From: Candidatus Nitrosopumilus sp.
Lineage (GTDB): Archaea; Thermoproteota; Nitrososphaeria; Nitrososphaerales; Nitrososphaeraceae
Direction: 5' to 3'
NCBI GenBank assembly: GCA_013694585.1
Contig: JACDCB010000123.1
Location: forward strand, 1-34,726
Length of the DNA: 34,726 nt
Within the stretch, counting starts at the first letter, position 1; each line of letters opens with the position of its first letter. A program made the position numbers and the translations under genes. The notes beneath the pieces were generated by a model that was not told the DNA's origin, did no database searches, and worked only from the letters and a program-made list of their open reading frames with translations. This document shows, piece after piece, positions 1 to 8,057 of the stretch.

Positions 1-99
1 AAGATGGCGTTGATGGAATGGAGGTGTAATTATCAAGCCTTCGGGCGAGATATTCAGCCTGCCATCACCAATAGCCCAACGCACCTGATCTGTAAATAA
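1..99. other. GC-rich unresolved segment at window edge (possible 3' end of a structured RNA or partial CDS)
   Basis: The first ~93 bases are clearly richer in GC than the flanking DNA, which drops abruptly to AT-rich sequence. They can fold into a long hairpin: GATGGC near base 4 pairs with GCCATC near base 61, and inside sits GCC-TTCG-GGC, a classic stable tetraloop. This suggests the 3' part of a structured RNA. I could not match it to 5S, 16S, 23S, SRP or RNase P RNA motifs. Alternatively, plus frame 1 is open from base 1 to a TAA at 97-99 and a minus frame is also open across it, so the end of a protein gene cannot be excluded. The class is unknown. Confidence 0.25.
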
Positions 100-441
100 A
101 GAAAATTTACAAACGACAAGTAGGAAAGTAAAATTATACACTATAACATGTTTATGATGTACTATTAACATATCTTTAAAAATTTTGTTCATCACTGTGT
201 TGTGCGTAAAGAGTAGTGTTATATTTTGGAATTAGTTATTTTTGGTGCTTTAGCTGTTGGTATTCTTTGCAATTCAATGGAGTTTTTTTAGTGATGATGT
301 GTATCCCTACCTACATCGGCTCTTAGATCCTACAATATATTAACTGGTATCCTGGATTAGGATTCCTACTAAGGAGATTATAATTTTAATTAGTTTGATA
401 TAAACATCTAAATATCAATCTCATACTAGATTCTCGTTATA
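100..441. other. Intergenic region upstream of the DHH gene
   Basis: This AT-rich stretch of about 340 bases has no convincing gene. A short hydrophobic frame from a TTG near 228 to a TAG near 292 encodes about 21 residues, but has no supporting feature. A TATA-like GATATAAA near 397 lies at a suitable distance from the TTG start of the next gene. Confidence 0.4.
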
Positions 442-1431
442 TTGAAAAGCATTTGTATATCTCATAAGGAAGATGTTGATGGGATAGTTTCCGCAGCGTT
501 ACTACAAAACGCTCTGAAGATTAGGAACATATTTTTGGTAGATTATCCAAATTTATTAAACTCATTAGACTATACCATATCTCTTTGTAATAAGAATAAT
601 AAGTTCTCGAGAGTTTTTATTTGTGATGTTGGCCTTAACAAAAAGAATCAAACTTTATTTGTAGATAAGTTGAAGATACTACTTCTGAGAAATATTGAAG
701 TGATCTATATAGATCATCATTATCTTGAGGTGGAAATAAAAGAAGAACTAGAATCAATTGGGGTGAAATTAATCCATGATGTTAATGATTGCACTTCTGT
801 TCAAATTTATCATATGCTTAGAGCAAAAATAAGCAGTAAGTTTGCCTTTTATGCATCTGCTGCAGCGTTGACGGATTATATGGAGTCAAATCCCAAGGCA
901 AGTTCATTAGTTAGTAAATATGATCGAACGTTCTTAATGTTGGAAGCGTGTTTTTTATCGTATATCATATCTTCATCACAAAAGAATATTGATTTTCTAA
1001 AGTATATCTCTAGAGCAATATCCAAAGGGAAAATGCCACATGAGATTAAGGATGGATTTAGATTGGTTAGGCAGTTTTGTGAGAAGATTACTAATGCAAT
1101 TACCATAATAGAAGAACAATCTAAGCACTTGAATAATATCTCGTATTTTGAACATAATTTGGAGTTATCTTCAAGCATGATTGTAAATTTCGTTTTAGGT
1201 ATTACAGGAAAGAAAGTTGGAATAGCATTTAAATTAAAATCAAATATTAATTCATACATTCTTTCAATTCGCGGATCTAAGGAATGCAAGACTCATTTAG
1301 GGATGTTAGTAAACAATTTATCCGCGGAATTAAATGGGAGCGGAGGCGGACACGACAAAGCTTGCGGAGCCGTTATACCTATGGAGAATTTCAAGAAATT
1401 TTTGGATAGATTAGATCAAGCAATCGTGTAA
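442..1431 (+). CDS. DHH/DHHA1 family phosphoesterase
   Basis: This is a 329-residue protein of the DHH phosphoesterase superfamily (RecJ, NrnA/oligoribonuclease and GdpP relatives), enzymes that hydrolyse phosphodiester bonds with Mn2+. Visible motifs in order are HKEDVDG (residues 8-14, metal-binding Asp), a CDVG segment (61-64), the signature DHH at 91-93, and the DHHA1 substrate motif GSGGGHDKACG near residue 300. There is no signal peptide, so it should act in the cytoplasm. Length fits the short DHH-DHHA1 group rather than bacterial RecJ. The start codon is TTG, with a TATA-like element about 45 nt upstream. It appears to be a single-gene unit. The exact substrate (nanoRNA, cyclic dinucleotide product or ssDNA) cannot be told from sequence. 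Confidence 0.85.
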   Translation: MKSICISHKEDVDGIVSAALLQNALKIRNIFLVDYPNLLNSLDYTISLCNKNNKFSRVFICDVGLNKKNQTLFVDKLKILLLRNIEVIYIDHHYLEVEIKEELESIGVKLIHDVNDCTSVQIYHMLRAKISSKFAFYASAAALTDYMESNPKASSLVSKYDRTFLMLEACFLSYIISSSQKNIDFLKYISRAISKGKMPHEIKDGFRLVRQFCEKITNAITIIEEQSKHLNNISYFEHNLELSSSMIVNFVLGITGKKVGIAFKLKSNINSYILSIRGSKECKTHLGMLVNNLSAELNGSGGGHDKACGAVIPMENFKKFLDRLDQAIV

Positions 1432-1484
1432 ACTGATTTAAAAAACTATTTAATTAATATTTCATTTATAATATAGATTCAAAA

Positions 1485-2000
1485 ATGACTAGAATAGGAG
1501 AGATTTATCGTAGGGTTCATGGTAGATTAGTTGAACGACCGACTAATTTTAGTTGGGTGATTCCTCAAAAATTGGCAGGTAGCGGCTTGCCGTCATCTTA
1601 CGATCAGCTCACATGGCTTGCATCTAATAATATAAAAAGTTTGGTTACTGTCAGAGAAATCCCTTTACCTGATATATGGGTTGAAAAAGTAAATTCTCAA
1701 AACTATGAGTTAGAAAATTATTTTTTGAAAACAGATGATTATAATGCCCCAACTATAGACGAAATTCATAAAGTGGTGGATTATATCGAAAAAAAGATTG
1801 AGGCAAACAAACCTGTATTGGTTCACTGTGCTGCAGGAAAGGGAAGGACAGGAACCGTCTTAGCTGCCTATTTGATAAAAAAGGAAGGGTTGACTCCGTT
1901 TGAGGCAGTAAAGAAATTGAGACTGATGAGGCCCGGATCAGTTCAATCAGAACGACAATCTATGGCCATTGAACATTATCACCGATTTCTTAACCAGTAG
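1485..2000 (+). CDS. Dual-specificity-type protein tyrosine phosphatase
   Basis: A 171-residue protein of the cysteine-based phosphatase family, close in layout to archaeal PTPs and DUSP23. The P-loop VHCAAGKGRTG (residues 113-123) carries the nucleophile Cys115 and Arg121 of the CX5R motif. Asp84 or Asp85 in KTDDYNAPT is the likely general acid. The N-terminal part (WVIPQKLAGSGLP) resembles the conserved entry of this subfamily. The protein is soluble, without a membrane segment. Substrates could be phosphotyrosine proteins, phosphoserine proteins or a small phosphorylated metabolite. The ATG at 1485 follows an AT-rich TATA-like run centred near 1453, consistent with a nearly leaderless message. 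Confidence 0.9.
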   Translation: MTRIGEIYRRVHGRLVERPTNFSWVIPQKLAGSGLPSSYDQLTWLASNNIKSLVTVREIPLPDIWVEKVNSQNYELENYFLKTDDYNAPTIDEIHKVVDYIEKKIEANKPVLVHCAAGKGRTGTVLAAYLIKKEGLTPFEAVKKLRLMRPGSVQSERQSMAIEHYHRFLNQ

Positions 2001-2071
2001 TATTTACCACTGTGCAGATAACTGTAATATTTAAATTGACTTAAAAAGTGCTATATTTATTGACGATTAAC

Positions 2072-3841
2072 ATGGTGTTCAATACCTTTCAGGATTATCA
2101 AGTTAAAATTAATGAAAAGACGAAGGTGATTATAATATTTCTTACTTCACTTTTTATTATCACATGTCTATTTTCAATTAATACCGCTCATTCAATTGAA
2201 TTAGTTAGCGGGTCTGGAGACAACTCCACTATCAAACTCAATCAAATGACCTCCGAAGATAGTCATAATTATACAACCAGTGATTATAGCAATTCGCTAC
2301 CTGATCTATTTGATAAGGTCGAGAAATCAGTGGTTCAAATAACCGAACCTGGGAGTACTCAAACTACAGAACCTAACCCCTCAAGATTGGGATCTGGATT
2401 TGTCTACGATAAATTAGGACACATTGTTACTAACTTTCATGTTGTAGATGGTTCAAAGAATAATCTATTTTACGTAACCTTTCTAGATGGAGTATCATAT
2501 GAAGGTGATATTGTAGGAACTGATCCTTATTCTGATCTCGCTGTAATCAAACTATCAGATGTAGATAAGAATGTCAGTTCCAAATTGGTCCCATTAGAAT
2601 TGGGTAATTCTTCTATAATTCGCATCGGACAAAAAGTTGTAGCTGTTGGAAACCCTTTTGGATTGTCAGGATCCTTATCTGAAGGTATTATCAGTGGTCT
2701 TGGGAGGCTAATGCCAGCTGGCGATAACGGTGATTCCCCGCAAAATCCGTTTGATAAAACCCAGATAATGAAGCCTGTTCCATCATTTTCTATACCTGAC
2801 ATCATTCAAACAGATGCCGCCATAAATCCGGGTAACTCGGGAGGTCCATTGATCGATATGAATGCAAATGTTATCGGGATTAATACAGCTATTTTCTCAA
2901 ATACTGGTGTTTATTCTGGGATCGGATTTGCCATTCCATCTAATTTTCTGACAAAAATCATACCCCTTTTAATTAAGAACGGGGAATACGATCATCCATA
3001 CATCGGGATAAATGGGTTTGATATAACTCCAGAAATAGCAAAATTATTGAATTTACCTGAAGCTGTAGGATTTTTAGTGATCAATGTTACGGAGGATAGT
3101 CCTGCCAAACTGGCTGGGATACAAGGAGGCAACAAGAGCATGCGAATTAATGGATTGCCTATTGAACTTGGGGGTGATATAGTTACTGAGATAGATAATA
3201 AGCCTGTTAGAAAAGTGGATGACATTTTATCATACTTGGAAAATTACAAACGAATAGGGGATAACGTTACCCTAACAGTGTTGAGAGGTCCAGATCTTGC
3301 TAAGCAGGTTGTAACGATCCCATTGACTGCTAGACCGTCCTTGGAAACAAATTTGACTAATCCGTCTTTGGGTGTAATAGGTTTGGATGTAACCCCTGAG
3401 ATTGCCAAGTTAATGAATATATCAAGAGATAACGGTTTCTTAATCACTAGCATAATTGGTAATAGTTCTGCTTCTAAAGCAAATTTGAGGGGTGGTTATC
3501 TGGTTACTGAAGTTAATGGTACAGTAATAGAGTTAGGAGGAGACATAATAGTAAAGATGGATAATGTCGACATAAAGAACCAATTGGGCATAAAGAATTA
3601 CTTAAAAACTAAGAATATTGGTGATTCTATAATTATTACCGTGTTAAGAGATGACAACTATTTAACAAAATCTCTAGTCCTTGAACCAATCAGCGAGAAT
3701 CAATTAATATTACAGGATTCTACAATAACTGAAAATAATTCGCCTCCCCCTCTCTCACAGGATGATCTGAAAGAATTTTTAGAATCCTGTGCCAAAGTAT
3801 TGCCTAGGGAAGCTTGCGAATCGATGATAATAATAAAATGA
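2072..3841 (+). CDS. Secreted/membrane-anchored HtrA-type serine protease with two PDZ domains
   Basis: A trypsin-like DegP/HtrA protease. Counted from the upstream GTG at 2048, the catalytic triad is His131 (VTNFHVVDG), Asp163 (DPYSDLAVIKL) and Ser264 (NPGNSGGPL). A hydrophobic segment at 26-45 (KVIIIFLTSLFIITCLFSI) is a signal or N-terminal anchor, so the protease should act outside the membrane. Two PDZ domains follow, near residues 317-410 and 440-540, each with the pattern D(I/V)TPEIAKL...GGDI(I/V), evidently a tandem duplication. The tail has two cysteines (SCAKVLPREAC), possibly a disulfide. I prefer ATG 2072 over the longer GTG because the TATA-like AATATTTAAAT near 2027-2036 lies too close to 2048. 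Likely role: quality control of extracytoplasmic proteins. Confidence 0.9.
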   Translation: MVFNTFQDYQVKINEKTKVIIIFLTSLFIITCLFSINTAHSIELVSGSGDNSTIKLNQMTSEDSHNYTTSDYSNSLPDLFDKVEKSVVQITEPGSTQTTEPNPSRLGSGFVYDKLGHIVTNFHVVDGSKNNLFYVTFLDGVSYEGDIVGTDPYSDLAVIKLSDVDKNVSSKLVPLELGNSSIIRIGQKVVAVGNPFGLSGSLSEGIISGLGRLMPAGDNGDSPQNPFDKTQIMKPVPSFSIPDIIQTDAAINPGNSGGPLIDMNANVIGINTAIFSNTGVYSGIGFAIPSNFLTKIIPLLIKNGEYDHPYIGINGFDITPEIAKLLNLPEAVGFLVINVTEDSPAKLAGIQGGNKSMRINGLPIELGGDIVTEIDNKPVRKVDDILSYLENYKRIGDNVTLTVLRGPDLAKQVVTIPLTARPSLETNLTNPSLGVIGLDVTPEIAKLMNISRDNGFLITSIIGNSSASKANLRGGYLVTEVNGTVIELGGDIIVKMDNVDIKNQLGIKNYLKTKNIGDSIIITVLRDDNYLTKSLVLEPISENQLILQDSTITENNSPPPLSQDDLKEFLESCAKVLPREACESMIIIK

Positions 3842-3896
3842 CAAAATTTTGGTAATAGTTGATATATATCGACCCTAAAATATAATTATAGAGAAC

Positions 3897-4322
3897 ATGA
3901 TTTCAAGGATTGAAGATGAATTCCATGTGTTTTGTAAACACGTGATAGATTTGGACCCAAGTATCCGTTTTGCAGGTATTGCGGATGAGGATGGAAAATT
4001 GGAATCTATCGCCGAAAGAAGCGGACTTGTCCCCTTATTAACGCCTGAGGAGAGGGCTCAATATGCTATTACTGCTGCCACAAGGCAGTATACACGTTTG
4101 AGATGGGAATACATGTTAGGTAAAATACAATATGCTAGTTCAAAATACGAACGCCTAATTAGAGCTACAATACCAATTACCGACGAAAACAGTACTCTAT
4201 CATACGTATTACTATTGTCTTTTGATCCTGGGATTACAAACTTTCATCAAATTATTACGGAAAAAATTATTCCATTTATAAATTACAATAAGAACGAATT
4301 GACGAAATTACACAATAAATAA
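3897..4322 (+). CDS. Conserved small protein, possibly DUF6659-like
   Basis: A 141-residue soluble protein of unknown function. The opening IDLDPSIRFAGIADEDGKL, followed by a second segment ending in a SYVLLLSFDPG strand, resembles small thaumarchaeal proteins with an alpha/beta sensor- or roadblock-like layout (I associate it with DUF6659). There are no Cys pairs, membrane segments or catalytic motifs. It has its own ATG and a TATA-like run (GATATATATC near 3860). Its neighbours, the HtrA protease and a secreted Met-rich peptide, are unrelated and separately spaced, so no operon function can be inferred. The family assignment is from memory of the motif only. Confidence 0.6.
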   Translation: MISRIEDEFHVFCKHVIDLDPSIRFAGIADEDGKLESIAERSGLVPLLTPEERAQYAITAATRQYTRLRWEYMLGKIQYASSKYERLIRATIPITDENSTLSYVLLLSFDPGITNFHQIITEKIIPFINYNKNELTKLHNK

Positions 4323-4447
4323 GAAAGATTATATTATAAAAGGGTATTTTTTTCCAAAAAAGTTTTTAGTATTATAAAATTATTCAAGAAAATTTTACAG
4401 ATACTGAACGAAGATGTTATATACCAGAAAAATCTACCTAATAGTGC

Positions 4448-4663
4448 ATGAATAAGTTTAATGTATTCGTAGTTTTAAGTATCGTAGCAGCTGCATCTTT
4501 GTTTGGAGCAATGGTAACACCAGCTTTAGCCATGAACCATGTCTCAACCGATAATATGACGATGACAATGGATAACTCATCTATGCCAATGGATCAAATG
4601 GGTAACATGACCATGATGATGGATAATTCTACCAGTATGACTGGAAATTCAACAACACAGTAA
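4448..4663 (+). CDS. Small secreted Met/Asn-rich protein, possible copper binder
   Basis: A 71-residue protein with an N-terminal hydrophobic signal (residues 5-22) ending in a good signal-peptidase site, TPALA|MNHV. The mature part of about 43 residues contains 12 methionines in MxM, MxxM and MMM arrangements (for example MTMTMDNSSMPMDQM) and no cysteine. It has several N-glycosylation sequons (NMT twice, NSS, NST twice). Met-rich extracytoplasmic peptides are known to bind Cu(I), as in CopA/CopC-type and PCuAC-type proteins, so a periplasm-side copper buffer is plausible in a copper-dependent archaeon; this is inference. The promoter shows TATA-like GTTATATACC about 30 nt before the ATG, so the message is nearly leaderless, and T-rich tracts downstream could end it. 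Confidence 0.7.
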   Translation: MNKFNVFVVLSIVAAASLFGAMVTPALAMNHVSTDNMTMTMDNSSMPMDQMGNMTMMMDNSTSMTGNSTTQ

Positions 4664-4686
4664 CTAGAATAAGATATTAACCCATA

Positions 4687-4742
4687 ATACTTTTTCTAAA
4701 ATTGATTTTTTAGTTATTTTTTTTGATTCTTTATTTTTTATT
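4687..4742 (+). terminator. T-rich terminator tracts after the Met-rich gene
   Basis: Several T-runs occur in a row (CTTTTTCT, GATTTTTTAG, TATTTTTTTTGA, TATTTTTTATTTC) just after the stop codon. Poly-T tracts of this kind terminate archaeal transcription without needing a hairpin. Confidence 0.5.
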
Positions 4743-4797
4743 TCAAATCAGTGATACATAATTGATGATTAAATAAGGCTAAATACAATTATTTTGT

Positions 4798-6279
4798 ATG
4801 GCTTTTGACAATCTATCTGAATACTTGAACGCCTTGGAATCCGCTGGCGAATTAAAAAGGGTCCAGACGGAAGTAAGTTCTGAATTAGAGGTCGCTGAGA
4901 TAATGAGACGGATGATGTATACAAAAAAAAGTCCCGCTATATTATTCGAAAATATAAAGGATTTTGAAATACCGATCCTCGGCAACGCGTTCGGATCGTT
5001 AAAGAGATTACAAATAGCTTTAGGCATAGAAGATTTTTCAGAAATAGGAAATAGAATAGTTGAAATGACCAGGATGAAACTGCCATCAGGGTTATTGAAT
5101 AAATTAAAAATGCTCCCAAGGCTATCAGAGATCTCTGAGTACGGACCTAAAATTGTGGATAGAGGTCAGGTCCAAGAAGTCGTTGAAACAAATAACCCTT
5201 CCTTCAAGCAATTTCCTATTCTCAAGTCATTTAAACAGGATGCAGGAAGATTTATCACCTTTGGAATGACCGTTACCAAACACCCAGAAACCGGCATTAG
5301 AAATATAGGAGTTTATCGCATTCAAATTCTGAATGATAATCAAGCTATAATGCACTGGCAGATTCACAAACGTGGTGCCCAGCATTTTGATATCTCAAAA
5401 GACTCTAAAAAACCAATCGAAGCGGCAATAGTAATCGGCGCCGACCCTGGTACCATTTTCAGCAGCATAGCCCCAGTTCCAGAGGGTATGGATAAATTTC
5501 TGTTTGCAGGTATTTCTAGAAAGAAAGGGGTCAAAATGGTGAAATGTGAAACAGTAGATTTGGAGATACCTGCTAATTCAGAAATCGTATTCGAGGGTAC
5601 CATTGATCCCCAACACCTAGAAACTGAAGGGCCATTTGGAGATCATACAGGTTATTATACGCCCCCTGATAAATTTCCTGTTTTTACGTTAACCGGCGTT
5701 ATGCATAGAAAAAAGCCCATTTACTTAACCACAGTCGTTGGAAAACCCATTCTCGAAGATGCTTATTTTGGAAAGGTAATAGAAAGATCTTTTTTACCTT
5801 TGATACAAATGTTCCAACCAGAAGTAATAGATTTCTCGATGCCTGCAGCTGGATGGTTTCAAGGATTGGGAATAATCTCTATTAAAAAAAGGTACCCTGG
5901 GCAAGCAAAAAAGGTGATGATGGGATTATGGGGGCTAGGCCAACTTTCCTTAACTAAAATTTTTGTCGTAGTTGATCATGATATTGATGTTCATGATATG
6001 GATAAGGTTATTTGGGCCATAACAACCAAAGCAGATCCAAAACGGGATATATTAATAATAGAGAATGTGCCTACTGATACGTTAGATCCTTCATCTCCTT
6101 TGGTCAATTTTGGATCGAAAATGGGAATTGACGCCACAACCAAATCGAGGGAGGAGGGTTTCTTTAGAGAGGTTCAGGAAGAAGTTCACGTCGATGAGGA
6201 AACGAAATTATTGGTTGATAAAAAGTGGGCTATGTACGGATTTCATATGGAAAATACCAAGACTAACCATTCCGACTGA
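4798..6279 (+). CDS. ubiD: UbiD-family prenylated-FMN-dependent decarboxylase
   Basis: A 493-residue protein of the UbiD (3-polyprenyl-4-hydroxybenzoate decarboxylase) family, cytoplasmic enzymes that use prenylated FMN made by UbiX. Diagnostic segments are RNIGVYRIQI (near residue 163), HWQIHKRGAQHF (near 182), and EGPFGDHTGYYTP (near 277), where the catalytic Glu and cofactor contacts lie. Length matches the family. In archaea this enzyme is usually placed in menaquinone or other prenylated-aromatic biosynthesis, or in the alternative mevalonate pathway (trans-anhydromevalonate phosphate decarboxylase); sequence alone does not separate these. No ubiX is in the window. The ATG follows TATA-like ATTAAATAAGG by about 25 nt, indicating a leaderless transcript. 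Confidence 0.85.
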   Translation: MAFDNLSEYLNALESAGELKRVQTEVSSELEVAEIMRRMMYTKKSPAILFENIKDFEIPILGNAFGSLKRLQIALGIEDFSEIGNRIVEMTRMKLPSGLLNKLKMLPRLSEISEYGPKIVDRGQVQEVVETNNPSFKQFPILKSFKQDAGRFITFGMTVTKHPETGIRNIGVYRIQILNDNQAIMHWQIHKRGAQHFDISKDSKKPIEAAIVIGADPGTIFSSIAPVPEGMDKFLFAGISRKKGVKMVKCETVDLEIPANSEIVFEGTIDPQHLETEGPFGDHTGYYTPPDKFPVFTLTGVMHRKKPIYLTTVVGKPILEDAYFGKVIERSFLPLIQMFQPEVIDFSMPAAGWFQGLGIISIKKRYPGQAKKVMMGLWGLGQLSLTKIFVVVDHDIDVHDMDKVIWAITTKADPKRDILIIENVPTDTLDPSSPLVNFGSKMGIDATTKSREEGFFREVQEEVHVDEETKLLVDKKWAMYGFHMENTKTNHSD

Positions 6280-6369
6280 AAGGATCCAATCGACACATCG
6301 GTTCATACCTTAAATCAACTTAAAGCCTTATATTTAGGAGTTTTGTATACTAGGTTACTAAGATAGATA

Positions 6370-6729
6370 ATGTCTAGTAAAGACAAAGTCAAAACTAATA
6401 GCCTCCAGTTGAAAAAAGCCGAGAAATGCGAGAGTTTGGATGAAGGAACATTTGCATTCTTGAATTGGATGAATTGCAAGTCATTTGATAGTGAAGGCTA
6501 TGATCAGAATCCTCCTTTAACCTTGAAATATGTTGATTTTCCTAAGGTTGGTTTGATAAGATTATTTGATAGATTTTTGGGACAGGACGTTTTTGTGGAT
6601 ATAATCGATTGTGTACCGTTATGTAAGGCCTGTATAACCGATGATTGTTCACATGTTGGTTTTACCATTTGCTTGCTCCAATTAATTGAACGAGAGGGCT
6701 TTAAGTCGATGGATGACATTTTAAAGTAA
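6370..6729 (+). CDS. Unknown small protein with a C-terminal Cys cluster
   Basis: A 119-residue protein I do not recognise. A basic N-terminus is followed by FAFLNWMNCKSFDSEGYDQNPP, then a hydrophobic strand region and CVPLCKACITDDCSHVGFTIC, which holds several cysteines and a His that could bind zinc, iron or copper. There is no signal peptide or membrane helix. A TATA-like CTTATATTTAGG lies about 38 nt before the ATG, so it is transcribed on its own. It sits between ubiD and a Dps-like ferritin, with 85 bases before the latter; a metal-related role would be speculation. Confidence 0.65.
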   Translation: MSSKDKVKTNSLQLKKAEKCESLDEGTFAFLNWMNCKSFDSEGYDQNPPLTLKYVDFPKVGLIRLFDRFLGQDVFVDIIDCVPLCKACITDDCSHVGFTICLLQLIEREGFKSMDDILK

Positions 6730-6820
6730 TTAAATCACTAAATTAAAATTTGAATTATCATAGCATTACTAGAATAAATTTATGATAAAATTTTTATATT
6801 CATTAATCTAAGGTTTGATA

Positions 6821-7411
6821 ATGACTGAGAATAATGAGTATGTTCCAAATGTAGTCGCATTAGAAGTATTAGAAAAAAATGGTGTTAATATTGAACGACT
6901 AAAGGAATTGATAACCAAAGGCGTAGGTGCAGAATTTACCACCTATTATTATTATACTATTTTAAGGATGCACTGTACAGGTCTCGATGGAGAAGGAATC
7001 AAGGAGATAGTTGAAGATGCAAGAATTGAGGATAGAAACCACTTTGAGGCTATGGTTCCACGACTTTATGAATTGGGAGGAAGTTTGCCACGAGATATCA
7101 GAGATTTTGCAACCCAAGCCGGATGTCCAGATGCTTATTTGCCCGAGAATTGGAAAGACTTGACTTCTATCATGAAAGTACTATTGGAAGCAGAACAATG
7201 TGCCATTCGGTCCTGGGGAGAAGTATGCGACATGACCGGAGGAAAAGATCCAAGAACGTTCGATATTGCCCAGAGGATAATGCAGGAAGAAATTGAGCAC
7301 GAAGCTTGGTTTATAGAACTGTTATCAAAAAGACCATCTGGACATTTTAGAAGAAAATTTCCAGGACAATCACCTTATACATCTGGTGCAGGTGGACTCA
7401 GCCACCTTTAA
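6821..7411 (+). CDS. Dps-like ferritin (DPSL/thioferritin type)
   Basis: A ferritin-like four-helix protein of about 196 residues that should oxidise and store iron, using peroxide or oxygen, and protect DNA. Di-iron ligands are visible as [10 protein letters not shown] (first Glu), EDRNHFEAM (ExxH) and EEIEHEAWF (second ExxH). Cysteines in AGCPDAY and [14 protein letters not shown] match the cysteine pair placed near the iron site in archaeal DPSL proteins. I chose ATG 6821 (MTENNEYV) over the in-frame TTG at 6815, because TTTTTATATT at 6791-6800 is well placed for a leaderless start near 6818-6821. The C-terminal tail is Gly/Ser-rich. It is a single-gene unit. Confidence 0.85.
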   Translation: MTENNEYVPNVVALEVLEKNGVNIERLKELITKGVGAEFTTYYYYTILRMHCTGLDGEGIKEIVEDARIEDRNHFEAMVPRLYELGGSLPRDIRDFATQAGCPDAYLPENWKDLTSIMKVLLEAEQCAIRSWGEVCDMTGGKDPRTFDIAQRIMQEEIEHEAWFIELLSKRPSGHFRRKFPGQSPYTSGAGGLSHL

Positions 7412-7583
7412 TTTATGTTTAAGTTAAATAACTTTTAAATTATTTTAATGAATTATTTGTATTAATAAATTAGAACCGCACACCAATTCTTTAGTATAGG
7501 AAAATGGTCGTTTTTAGGGGATAATTGAATTTTTTCTTCTTCAAGAGAGAAATATTTTATAAACCCATTGTAAAATAATGATA

Positions 7584-7742
7584 ATGGTATTGCATTTAAC
7601 AAATAGAAGGAAAGGGGAAATTCTAATGGCTATAGCTGGGATTGGCTTGGCTATAGGTGCTATTAGTATAAGCGTACCCCAAGTAGCATATGCAGGCTTG
7701 TGTATAACTGGTTTAGGTATAGTATCTATGTTGTGGAGATAG
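7584..7742 (+). CDS. Possible small membrane protein (about 52 aa)
   Basis: Too short for the ORF track. A frame from ATG 7584 to TAG 7740-7742 encodes a basic N-terminus (LTNRRKGE) and then a hydrophobic, Gly/Ala/Ile-rich stretch (MAIAGIGLAIGAISISVPQ, then AGLCITGLGIVSMLW) able to form two short membrane helices. A TATA-like ATTTTATAAACC at about 7553-7564 lies 20-30 nt before the ATG, as expected for a leaderless archaeal gene. An in-frame ATG at 7578 is an alternative start. I know no homologue. The same frame continues open for 90 codons beyond the TAG. Confidence 0.45.
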   Translation: MVLHLTNRRKGEILMAIAGIGLAIGAISISVPQVAYAGLCITGLGIVSMLWR

Positions 7743-8015
7743 ACCTCATCACTGTCTCTGTGTTTTGCAGATATAGTAGATCATACAAAACTGAACTTTG
7801 AACAAATAGATTTAATAAAACAACGTGATATTCTAAGTAGGTATATTGATGGGACTGAGCATAGCTATTGCTTCCACCAACTTTTGTACAAAGGAAAATC
7901 TGACTTAATCTTTGGTTTAATTATCACTCGTAATTTCAACTGCTTAATCCCTGTGCAGAAAACATGTAGGATTTCAATCTTGATGATATGTAAACAGGAG
8001 GTTTTTGAGTTTTGA
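7743..8015 (+). other. Stop-free 90-codon frame without a start, in frame with the preceding ORF
   Basis: After the TAG of the small membrane ORF, the same frame stays open until a TGA at 8013-8015. It has no ATG near its beginning. The conceptual peptide starts with LCFADIVDHTKL, which loosely recalls the metal-binding FADIVGFT motif of class III nucleotidyl cyclases, but the rest does not follow that family. It may be a decayed gene, a sequencing-related stop, or chance. Otherwise this gap of about 315 bases up to 8057 holds nothing I can recognise. Confidence 0.2.
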
Positions 8016-8057
8016 CCTTGTAAATCATCTTGCCTTCGTTTTATCCATCCAGCGTCT

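Noticed and set aside
1-93. Partial 5S rRNA or tRNA at the window edge
   Set aside because: No cloverleaf can be drawn and the conserved 5S loops are absent; kept only as an unresolved GC-rich segment.
876-1289. 137-aa minus-strand ORF inside the DHH gene
   Set aside because: Fully covered by the DHH phosphoesterase, whose motifs fix the reading frame; no own promoter.
7740-7742. TAG between the small ORF and the open frame as a pyrrolysine codon
   Set aside because: No pyl genes are seen, the lineage is not known to use pyrrolysine, and the downstream part has no convincing homology.
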